From Klebsiella africana (GTDB lineage: Bacteria > Pseudomonadota > Gammaproteobacteria > Enterobacterales > Enterobacteriaceae), in contig NZ_CP084874.1 of NCBI RefSeq assembly GCF_020526085.1, positions 2,976,001-3,040,000 of the forward strand: 64,000 nt of DNA, read 5' to 3'. The translations under genes were made by a program, and so were the position numbers. This document shows, one piece after another, positions 39,137-46,075 of this stretch. Position 1 is the stretch's first letter. Each line of letters begins with the position of its first letter. Below the pieces are notes generated by a model that was given only the letters and a program-made list of their open reading frames with translations, was not told the origin of the DNA and searched no databases.

Positions 39137-40396
39137 TCAGGCAATCAATATTGCCCGAATATCATTGACGTTGGTTAACGTCGGGCCGGTGATCAGCAAA
39201 TCATTAAGCGCATGAAAATAGCAGTAACTATCATGGCCATCCAGATATTGCACTGCGTTAAGACCGCTCAGCTTGCCGCGCGCAAGGGTGTCCGGGAAGA
39301 CTATCGCGCCTGCGGCATCTTCTGTGCCATCAATACCATCGCTGTCTCCCGCCATGGCCCAGATACCGTGTTCCCCCTGTAGCGCACAGGCCAGACTGAG
39401 TAAAAACTCGGTATTGCGCCCCCCTTTTCCAGGCTGAGTGTGGTTTACTGTCACCGTGGTTTCGCCACCTGACAACAGTACAGCAGGCCCAGAAACCGGG
39501 TGACCATACTGCTTCGCCGATTTCGCCATACCGGCCATGACCACCGCCACTTCCCTGCTTTCACCTTCTATCGCATCCCCCAAAATAAGAGGGGTGAGTC
39601 CATGTTGTCGTGCGGCCAGAGCCGCCGCCGCTAACGCCATCGCTGGCGTGGCGATAAGCCTGACCTCGCCTGTCGCGGCGTTTTCCACCGGGCCGGCCGG
39701 CTGGTTTAGCCGTTCGCTAACGGACTTCGGGATCGCAATGCCATACCGCTGCAGTACCCGGAGCGCATCACGTGGTGCGCTGTTATCGGCAACGGTAGGG
39801 CCAGACGCTACGTCCGTCGGATCATCGCCAGGCACATCGCTGATAATCAGTGATACGATGCGCGCCGGTTGCGCCATGGTCGCCAGCTTTCCGCCTTTCA
39901 CCGCTGAGAGATGACGACGTACCAGATTCATCTCTTTGATGCTGGCCCCGCTATGGAGCAGGGCCCGGGTGATGGTCTGCTTATCTGCCAGCGTTAACCC
40001 CGGGGCGGGCAGCGCCATCAGCGCCGATCCTCCTCCTGAAATCAAGGCCAGCACCAGATCATCAGCAGTTAAACCGCGCAGCGTCTCCACAATCAGCATT
40101 GCGGCAACCTCGCTCATGGCATCTGATACGGGATGTGCCGCCTCAATAATGCGGATGCGGCCCGCAGGAACCGCGTAACCGTAACGCGTCACCACCACGC
40201 CCGACACCGCCACATCCGGCCAGGCCGCATCCACGGCAGCCGCCATTGCCGCGGACGCTTTACCCGCACCGATCACCACACAACGGCCGCGAGGTTTTTC
40301 CGGCAGATTAGCCAGGGTCACCGGCCCGGCGCGGGCGCTGTTGACCGCATGTTGAAAAATATCCTGCAGGATCTCTGCAGCCTGTTCGTTATTCAT
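39137..40396 (-). CDS. ttuD: Glycerate 2-kinase / TtuD-type (hydroxypyruvate reductase-annotated) protein
   Basis: 419-residue MOFRL/DUF4147-family protein. Typical segments are VVIGAGKASAAMA, ISGGGSALMALPAPGLTL, IISDVPGDDPTDVASGPT and the C-terminal MAGDSDGIDGTEDAAGAIV. Family members phosphorylate D-glycerate to 2-phosphoglycerate; in tartrate-utilisation clusters the gene has been called ttuD and annotated as hydroxypyruvate reductase. It follows ttuC by 2 bases, so both are in one operon. It is an accessory gene between trpA and ompW. Confidence 0.85.
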   Translation of the reverse strand: MNNEQAAEILQDIFQHAVNSARAGPVTLANLPEKPRGRCVVIGAGKASAAMAAAVDAAWPDVAVSGVVVTRYGYAVPAGRIRIIEAAHPVSDAMSEVAAMLIVETLRGLTADDLVLALISGGGSALMALPAPGLTLADKQTITRALLHSGASIKEMNLVRRHLSAVKGGKLATMAQPARIVSLIISDVPGDDPTDVASGPTVADNSAPRDALRVLQRYGIAIPKSVSERLNQPAGPVENAATGEVRLIATPAMALAAAALAARQHGLTPLILGDAIEGESREVAVVMAGMAKSAKQYGHPVSGPAVLLSGGETTVTVNHTQPGKGGRNTEFLLSLACALQGEHGIWAMAGDSDGIDGTEDAAGAIVFPDTLARGKLSGLNAVQYLDGHDSYCYFHALNDLLITGPTLTNVNDIRAILIA

Positions 40397-40398
40397 GG

Positions 40399-41487
40399 TT
40401 ATGCAGTCTCGGCAATGTTAGCTTTGGCATCAATGTAGTGCACCACGGCGCGTGTCACCTCCGCGGTATTGGCTGAGCCACCGACATCTGGCGTCAGAAT
40501 GCCTTTTTCACATACATGCTCAATGCTCTCCATAATCAGCGCAGCGGCATGGCGTTCGCCCAAATGTTCAAGCATCTGTACTGCGGTCCAGAACGTAGCG
40601 ATGGGGTTCGCAATCCCTTTGCCGGTGATATCGAATGCGGAACCATGGATCGGTTCGAACATGGAAGGGAAGCGGCGTTCAGGATCAATATTCGCCGTCG
40701 GCGCTACGCCCAGGCTACCCGCCAGCGCGCCGGCCAGGTCGGAAAGGATATCGGCGTGCAGATTGGTGGCAACGATGGTATCCAGGGTCTGGGGGTGCAA
40801 CGTCATACGGTGTGTCATGGCATCGACTAACATTTTGTCCCACTGCACATCCGGGAATTCCTGCGCCACTTCGGCGGCAATCTCATCCCACATCACCATA
40901 CCATGGCGCTGGGCGTTGGATTTGGTCACCACGGTCAGCAGTTTACGTGGACGAGACTGCGCCAGTCTGAAGGCATAGCGCATAATGCGCGTCACCCCAA
41001 CACGGGTGAAGATTGCCACTTCGGTACCGACTTCTTCAGGTAAACCGCGGTGCGCACGGCCGCCGTTACCAGAATATTCACCTTCGGAGTTTTCACGCAC
41101 GATGACCCAGTCAAGATCGCCCGACCCGCGGTTGCGCAGCGGTGAAGTGACGCCCGGCAGAATTTTGGTGGGTCGCACATTGGCGTACTGGTCAAAGCCC
41201 TGGCAAATCGGCAGGCGCAGGCCCCAGAGGGTGATGTGATCAGGGACATCCGGCGCGCCCACCGCGCCGAAGTAAATGGCATCGAATGCTTTCAGCGTGT
41301 TCAGCCCTTCTTCCGGCATCATCACGCCATGTTTTTTGTAATAGTCTGACCCCCAGTCAAAGGTTTCTACATCAAATTTCAGTTGCGGATCGTGGCGCGT
41401 CAGCGCGTGCAAGACTTCAATACCTGCCGAAATGACTTCCGGTCCGATACCGTCCGCAGGGATAGCAGCAATTTTGTAGTGACGCAT
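40399..41487 (-). CDS. ttuC: Tartrate dehydrogenase/decarboxylase (D-malate dehydrogenase family)
   Basis: 362-residue NAD-dependent beta-decarboxylating dehydrogenase, in the IMDH/ICDH superfamily. The N-terminus IAAIPADGIGPEV, the substrate loop VIVRENSEGEYSGNGGRAHRG, the lysine/tyrosine region (TRIMRYAFRLAQSRPRK) and the metal-binding ATNLHADILSDLAGAL are all in place. It closely follows the TtuC/DmlA type. It would convert tartrate toward oxaloglycolate/glycerate or act on D-malate. It lies between ttuB and ttuD, which supports the tartrate assignment. Confidence 0.88.
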   Translation of the reverse strand: MRHYKIAAIPADGIGPEVISAGIEVLHALTRHDPQLKFDVETFDWGSDYYKKHGVMMPEEGLNTLKAFDAIYFGAVGAPDVPDHITLWGLRLPICQGFDQYANVRPTKILPGVTSPLRNRGSGDLDWVIVRENSEGEYSGNGGRAHRGLPEEVGTEVAIFTRVGVTRIMRYAFRLAQSRPRKLLTVVTKSNAQRHGMVMWDEIAAEVAQEFPDVQWDKMLVDAMTHRMTLHPQTLDTIVATNLHADILSDLAGALAGSLGVAPTANIDPERRFPSMFEPIHGSAFDITGKGIANPIATFWTAVQMLEHLGERHAAALIMESIEHVCEKGILTPDVGGSANTAEVTRAVVHYIDAKANIAETA

Positions 41488-41501
41488 CGTTATTTCTCCA
41501 G

Positions 41502-42812
41502 TTAATGAGTATGAGGATGTGGAAGCTCTGCTGTCGGCGATTTGTTCGCTCTGGCAGAGAGAATCACGACCACGAGGGCCGAGAGCGCCAGCAATCCGGC
41601 GACAAAGTACAGGCCCCAGCTGTAGCTACCGGTTTGCTCGCGGATCACGCCAATCATCATCGGCCCGACGAAACCACCGAGATTGCCGATGGAGTTGATA
41701 GCGGCAATGCCAGCGGCCGCAGCCGGGCCGCTGAGGAACAGGGTTGGCATGCTCCACAGCGGGGGTTTTGATGCGCTAATCCCCACGGTGACCAGCGTTA
41801 AGGCAACCATTACGGTAAACAATGTGTTGACGTTACCGGCGTATATCAGCCCGGCTGCCGCCAGCAGGCAGGCGCCAATGACATGCCAGCTGCGCTCTTT
41901 GGTTCGATCGGAATGACGCGCCCAGAGGATCATGGCGATGACGCCGATCACCGCCGGAAAGGCGTTCAGGAAACCAATCTCCAGCGAAGAAGCACCGAAA
42001 CTGCGAATGATTTGCGGGGACCAGATGCCAAGCGTATACAGCCCGGCTGAGGTTCCGAAATAGACCAGCGCCAGCGCCAGGACGCGTATATCCGCTAGCC
42101 CTCGCCATGCACTGGAATGGCTCTGTTTTGCCGCCCGTGCCCGCTCCTCGTCTTGCATGGCGTTTTCCAGCCAGGCACGCTCTTGATCAGTTAGCCATTT
42201 GGCTTTGGCCGGACGATCCGTCAGGAAGAACAGAACCACAACACCGAGCACCAGCGCCGGGAACGCTTCCAGTACAAACATCCACTGCCAGCCGGCGTAG
42301 CCGAGGAAGCCATGCATCTCGAGCAGTGCGGCCGAAATGGGCGATCCCAGTGCTGTCGACAGGGGGGCTGCGGCCATAAAGATGGCAGTGACCTGCGCAC
42401 GCCTGGCGGCAGGAAACCAGTAGCTGAGATAGAGAATGATCCCCGGGAAGAAACCGGCTTCCGCCACACCGAGCAGAAAACGCAGAATGTAGAAGCTCGT
42501 CGTGCCCTGCACAAAAGCCATGCAGCCCGAGACGAATCCCCAGGTGATCATGACGCGGGCGATCCAGATGCGGGCGCCCACTTTATGGAGAATTAAGTTT
42601 GACGGTACCTCAAACAGAAAGTAACCCAAGAAGAAAATGCCGGCGCCCAGCCCAAAAACAGTGGGTGAAAATCCCAGATCCTGATTCATGGTCAGGGCGG
42701 CAAAGCCAATATTGACGCGGTCAAGGAAGGCAATGAAGTACAGCAGCATGATGAAAGGAATAATGCGCAGGGTAACCTTACGCATCACCTTCTTTTCGAG
42801 GTCGTTTTTCAT
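41502..42812 (-). CDS. ttuB: MFS transporter of the tartrate/anion:cation symporter type
   Basis: 436-residue major facilitator with about 12 transmembrane helices. It opens with the ACS-family pattern RKVTLRIIPFIMLLYFIAFLDRVNIGFAALTM. The frame begins 5 codons earlier, but the ATG at 42812 has GGAG 8 bases upstream and is preferred. It is the first gene of the ttuB-ttuC-ttuD operon (15 bases to ttuC) and is likely the tartrate uptake permease. Related proteins carry other hydroxy acids, so substrate is inferred from context. Confidence 0.83.
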   Translation of the reverse strand: MKNDLEKKVMRKVTLRIIPFIMLLYFIAFLDRVNIGFAALTMNQDLGFSPTVFGLGAGIFFLGYFLFEVPSNLILHKVGARIWIARVMITWGFVSGCMAFVQGTTSFYILRFLLGVAEAGFFPGIILYLSYWFPAARRAQVTAIFMAAAPLSTALGSPISAALLEMHGFLGYAGWQWMFVLEAFPALVLGVVVLFFLTDRPAKAKWLTDQERAWLENAMQDEERARAAKQSHSSAWRGLADIRVLALALVYFGTSAGLYTLGIWSPQIIRSFGASSLEIGFLNAFPAVIGVIAMILWARHSDRTKERSWHVIGACLLAAAGLIYAGNVNTLFTVMVALTLVTVGISASKPPLWSMPTLFLSGPAAAAGIAAINSIGNLGGFVGPMMIGVIREQTGSYSWGLYFVAGLLALSALVVVILSARANKSPTAELPHPHTH

Positions 42813-42940
42813 GACGGGATGCTCCATAGTGATGTAGGGTTGTTATCGTTTTGTAATAAACCCAGTATGAAGTTTTGAACCGCTTTATCATCGGCACGGC
42901 TTTATATAAATAATTTGCATAATCAGCTTTTGGTGAAAAA

Positions 42941-43849
42941 ATGGATATAAATCAGCTACGTTGCTTTGTGGTATTAGGTGATGAGCTTCACTTTGGCCGG
43001 GCTGCCCGTAAACTCGAAATGATGCCTGCGTCACTGAGTCGCTTTATCAAACTACTGGAGGATGATTTGGGGATCAGGCTACTGAATCGATCGACACGCA
43101 ACGTGTCGCTAACGCCTGAAGGCGCCGCCTTTTTAAATGAGGCCAAAACGGTCATTGCTGATTTCGATGCGCTACGGCAGCGATTCCGGAAAAATAGCCT
43201 GTTGCAGAAAAGAACGTTGCGGATCGGGGCTATCGACAGCGCAGCCAAAGGATTACTTCCTGAATTGCTTAATCTTTTCGTCAGGCGTTTTCCTGAAGCA
43301 GATATTCATCTTACGGAAGATAAATCTCACAAACTTATCCCCCGACTCATTTCAGGATGGCTGGATGTGGTTTTTGTGCGCCCGCCGGAACACATTGATG
43401 CCACGCTGACAACGCGTTTTATCGCCAATGAAACCTGCGTGCTCGCCGTGCCCGCTAACCACCGGCTGGTCAGTTATGATGAAGTCAGTATCGATGACTT
43501 TCGGCACGAGCCGGTTATCTTGCCGGAAAGACGCACCCGGCGTCACAGCCATGACCTGACAATGAATATTTTCAAGGAAGGTGGCAGCATGCCTGTTATC
43601 GCGCAGTATGCTGAAGAGAAGCAGACTATCCTGAGTTTTGTTGCCGCTGGACTCGGTATTGCTCTGGTGCCTGCGTCCTATAAAGACATGAATGCGGACG
43701 GCGTGAAATACCTTGCGCTCACGCCCAAAAAACATATCGAAGGCCTTCCCCTCAGCGCGATGTGGCATCAGGGAAATAACAATATCTATGTGCGATCCCT
43801 GCTGGAGATACTTTCCGACAACATCGACGAGCTGACCCGTGATTTGTGA
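42941..43849 (+). CDS. LysR-type regulator, divergent from the ttu operon
   Basis: 302-residue LysR-type protein. The N-terminal HTH (MDINQLRCFVVLGDELHFGRAARKLEM, then SRFIKLLEDDLG) is of the BenM/CatR-like subgroup, with LHFGRAA. The effector domain begins near residue 90 (RTLRIGAIDSAAKGLLPELL). It is transcribed away from ttuB, separated by about 130 bases, and is the natural candidate regulator of tartrate use. The codon use is somewhat more AT-rich than its neighbours. TtuA of Agrobacterium plays this role in the vitis ttu cluster, but orthology is not established here. Confidence 0.85.
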   Translation: MDINQLRCFVVLGDELHFGRAARKLEMMPASLSRFIKLLEDDLGIRLLNRSTRNVSLTPEGAAFLNEAKTVIADFDALRQRFRKNSLLQKRTLRIGAIDSAAKGLLPELLNLFVRRFPEADIHLTEDKSHKLIPRLISGWLDVVFVRPPEHIDATLTTRFIANETCVLAVPANHRLVSYDEVSIDDFRHEPVILPERRTRRHSHDLTMNIFKEGGSMPVIAQYAEEKQTILSFVAAGLGIALVPASYKDMNADGVKYLALTPKKHIEGLPLSAMWHQGNNNIYVRSLLEILSDNIDELTRDL

Positions 43850-43892
43850 CGAACAAGATGATTGTTGCGCCAGGGCGGCAGCACGCGAGAAT

Positions 43893-44351
43893 TTAGCTCG
43901 GTTGCTGCAGACTGTCGGCGTATTTGCGCGTTAAGCGAAACAGCGCTTGCACCTCCTCTTCCGGCCACTGCGCCAGCACCTGATTCATTAACCGCCGCCG
44001 CGCTAGCGCAATACTGTCGATCATCCGTTGTCCCTTGGCGCTAAGCGTCACTTCACTGATCCGTCGGTCATGACGGTTAGGTTGCTTACAGGCGAGTCCC
44101 TGGGCTTCCAGTTTTTTCACCTGGCGGCTGACGGTGGTGTAATCGCGCCCTAAATGATCCGCCAGCTCAACCACCCCTACCGGGCCATGGCGCCCTACCG
44201 CCACCAGCAGCGGAAACAGCATCTGTTCCAGCTGGACGCCGGCCGCCTGGAGGATCTGCTCGTCGCGCAGCGGCTGGTTCATCACGCTGATGATATCCAG
44301 CAGCGCGCCGTGAAAATCGGTAATGTCGTAGTCATTATGTGCATCTTGCAT
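43893..44351 (-). CDS. MarR-family transcriptional regulator
   Basis: 152-residue winged helix-turn-helix repressor. The recognition region is VVELADHLGRDYTTVSRQVKKLEAQGLA and the wing is KQPNRHDRRISEVTLSAKGQRM (residues 60-110). It is divergent from an MDR oxidoreductase, with a perfect TATGTGTA inverted repeat in the shared promoter. It probably represses that gene and itself, responding to a small ligand such as a quinone or phenolic compound, which is inference. Confidence 0.88.
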   Translation of the reverse strand: MQDAHNDYDITDFHGALLDIISVMNQPLRDEQILQAAGVQLEQMLFPLLVAVGRHGPVGVVELADHLGRDYTTVSRQVKKLEAQGLACKQPNRHDRRISEVTLSAKGQRMIDSIALARRRLMNQVLAQWPEEEVQALFRLTRKYADSLQQPS

Positions 44352-44385
44352 GTATTAATTTTCCGCGTATAGTGCTGCAAAACAA

Positions 44386-44404
44386 TATGTGTATTTTACA
44401 CATA
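44386..44404. promoter_or_regulatory. MarR-type operator between regulator and oxidoreductase
   Basis: TATGTGTA-TTT-TACACATA is a perfect inverted repeat with 8-bp arms. It lies 34 bases from the MarR start and 21 bases before the oxidoreductase start, an ideal place for repression of both promoters. Confidence 0.65.
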
Positions 44405-44425
44405 ATCCCCGACAGGAGATAATTT

Positions 44426-45373
44426 ATGAAAGCAGCCGTGGTTTTTGACCTTGCAGAAGGCCCGGTTTGGGCCGATTTTATCGAGCCGCAGCCTGCGCCG
44501 GGCCAGACGCTCATTGACATCCGCGCCGCCGCGATGAGCCATGTGGTCAAGGCCCGGGCGTCTGGAAGCCATTACAGCTTCGATGGCAATCTGCCCTTTG
44601 TGCCCGGTATCGATGGCGTCGGCACATTACCCAATGGCCAGCGCGTCTACTTCGCCTTCCCCACCGCCCCCTTCGGCAGTATGGCGCAGCGGGCGCCGGT
44701 TGCCCTGCAGAATTGCCTGCCGGTGCCGGATGCGCTCGATGATGTTAGCGCGGCGGCGATGGCCAATCCCGGCATGTCCGCATGGGCATCGCTGGTGACA
44801 CGCGCCCAGCTCCAGGCCGGTGAAACGGTGCTGATTAACGGCGCCACCGGCAGCGCCGGTCAACTGGCGGTGCAGATTGCCCGCTATCTGGGGACAAAAA
44901 AAATCATTGCGACCGGGCGTAATGCGCAGGCGCTGGCGGCGCTGGACGCCGATGTGTGCATTCAGTTAAACGCTGATGATAAAACAGTGACTGAACAGTT
45001 TTCAGTGGCCAGCGCCGCACAGATTGATGTGGTTATCGATTATCTGTGGGGGCGCAGCGCGGAATTGTTATTGCCGGCGCTGGCGAAATATACCCCTGCC
45101 GGCAGTCCGGTGCGCTATGTGCAGGTGGGATCCCTGGCTGGCGCCGATATCGCGTTAAATGGCGCAGTGCTGCGTTCCGCCCCACTCCTGCTGATGGGCA
45201 GCGGTATCGGTAGCCTGACGATGCCGCAACTGCTGGCGGCGACGGGTGAAATGCTGCAGGCGGCGGTGCCGGGTAAATTGACCATCGCCACTACCCCGCG
45301 GCCGCTGCAGGAGATCGCGGCGGCCTGGCCGCAGGACGACAGCCAGAAGCGCACGGTCTTTACCCTCGGATAA
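44426..45373 (+). CDS. Zinc-independent MDR (quinone oxidoreductase-like) alcohol dehydrogenase family protein
   Basis: 315-residue medium-chain dehydrogenase/reductase. The N-terminal GroES-like domain (residues 1-125) lacks the zinc cysteines of classical alcohol dehydrogenases. The nucleotide-binding domain has VLINGATGSAGQLAVQIARYLG (from about residue 133). It is probably an NADPH-dependent quinone or enone reductase. Expression is likely controlled by the divergent MarR protein. A RyhB-family RNA gene starts about 65 bases beyond its stop. Confidence 0.82.
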   Translation: MKAAVVFDLAEGPVWADFIEPQPAPGQTLIDIRAAAMSHVVKARASGSHYSFDGNLPFVPGIDGVGTLPNGQRVYFAFPTAPFGSMAQRAPVALQNCLPVPDALDDVSAAAMANPGMSAWASLVTRAQLQAGETVLINGATGSAGQLAVQIARYLGTKKIIATGRNAQALAALDADVCIQLNADDKTVTEQFSVASAAQIDVVIDYLWGRSAELLLPALAKYTPAGSPVRYVQVGSLAGADIALNGAVLRSAPLLLMGSGIGSLTMPQLLAATGEMLQAAVPGKLTIATTPRPLQEIAAAWPQDDSQKRTVFTLG

Positions 45374-45401
45374 AAAAATCGCTTCCGCACAAAAGATGGG
45401 G

Positions 45402-45437
45402 TTGATATCTTAAATGAGAAATATTATCTTTCTCATT
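45402..45437 (+). promoter_or_regulatory. Promoter with Fur-like box for the RyhB-family RNA
   Basis: A -35 TTGATA (45402-45407) and -10 TATCTT (45425-45430) are 17 bases apart. The -10 lies within a perfect 9-bp inverted repeat, AATGAGAAA (45413-45421) and TTTCTCATT (45429-45437), resembling a Fur box. A start about 45438 matches the 5' end of the first RNA hairpin. Fur repression of ryhB is known; this site is read from sequence only. Confidence 0.6.
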
Positions 45438-45532
45438 ACTGAATAGTTGAGTAAATAACTCAGGTATTCAGTACGACATTGCTCACATTGCTTCCAGTAT
45501 TTTTGCCCGCACGTGTGCGGGCTTTTTTTTAC
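45438..45532 (+). ncRNA. ryhB: RyhB-family iron-responsive small RNA
   Basis: About 95 nt long. Bases 45474-45491 read CGACATTGCTCACATTGC, followed by TTCCAGTATT, the invariant core by which RyhB pairs with sodB, sdh and other iron-protein mRNAs. A 5' hairpin (CTGAATA/TATTCAG with inner TGAGT/ACTCA, 45440-45471) precedes the core as in E. coli RyhB. A Rho-independent terminator follows: GCCCGCAC-GTGCGGGC and eight T (45505-45530), giving an Hfq-binding tail. Total architecture and length match the 90-nt E. coli RNA. ryhB in E. coli is at yhhX-yhhY, so this is probably a second copy, analogous to RyhB-2 of Salmonella. Neighbouring fiu suggests iron control of the whole locus. Confidence 0.88.
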
Positions 45533-45805
45533 TCGCAACACACCTCACGCACCAGCTGCCGCCGCCAGCGGTGGCCCGGCGCCTGCTCCAGACGACATAC
45601 GGCGCGGCATCGTTCTCCGTCACGCAGCGAGAGAACGCTCGCTGGTCATCACCCCGACCACGCGGTCGCGGTACAGAGCCTGCAGAGGGATCGGTGGTCC
45701 CCTATTTTTCATTACACCAATTTCCAGAACGGCGTCCTCCTCGCGCAGAAGGAGGGCATCTTTTATGCCAAAAGCCACGAAGCGCTGGGTTAACCCTCGC
45801 GCCTG
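45529..45805 (-). pseudogene. Possible decayed coding remnant, minus strand, family unknown
   Basis: On the minus strand a stop-free frame of 61 codons (45620-45805, containing IKDALLLREEDAVLEI and RVVGVM) ends in TGA. The sequence then reads on sensibly in another frame (LRDGERCRAVCRLEQAP...) to a TAA at 45529-45531, inside the RyhB terminator. This looks like a gene 3' fragment with a frameshift and no start codon at a normal place. I do not recognise the family, so it may be chance in GC-rich DNA. Confidence 0.3.
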
Positions 45806-46075
45806 TCACTTCGCAGCGCGGCCTGTCTCCGGCCTCTTTCAGCCGCCCTTTCGCTCCAATACCACCCTTTTCGTTCAAAATTTGTGAATTATGTAAATTG
45901 CGATGAAGAAATAAGTTTAAACGTCAACTTTTCTATGTAAATATTAAGAAGAATGATAACTATTCTTTTTATCATTTATGAAGTCACACCGGGTCAGCGC
46001 AAGCCAGACGACGAATAACGTCGCTTTTGCGCGGTGTGAGATGTGCTAATAACTAAAAATAAGCCTGCATTTATC
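45533..46075. other. Interval between ryhB-like gene and fiu
   Basis: 540 bases with no intact gene. The left 350 bases are GC-rich and contain the possible coding remnant described at 45529-45805. The right 190 bases are AT-rich and hold the fiu promoter and Fur-like box. Confidence 0.6.
45952..45976. promoter_or_regulatory. Fur-like box upstream of fiu
   Basis: AATGATAA (45952-45959) and TTATCATT (45969-45976) are inverted arms around a 9-base AT-rich spacer. Each arm matches half of the Fur consensus (GATAATGATAATCATTATC). It is about 100 bases upstream of fiu and fits iron repression of a siderophore receptor. Confidence 0.6.

Noticed and set aside
45571..45906. 111-codon plus-strand frame between ryhB-like RNA and fiu
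   Set aside because: No ribosome site, no recognisable family, and composition rich in Arg/Pro. The minus strand looks more protein-like here, though also doubtful.
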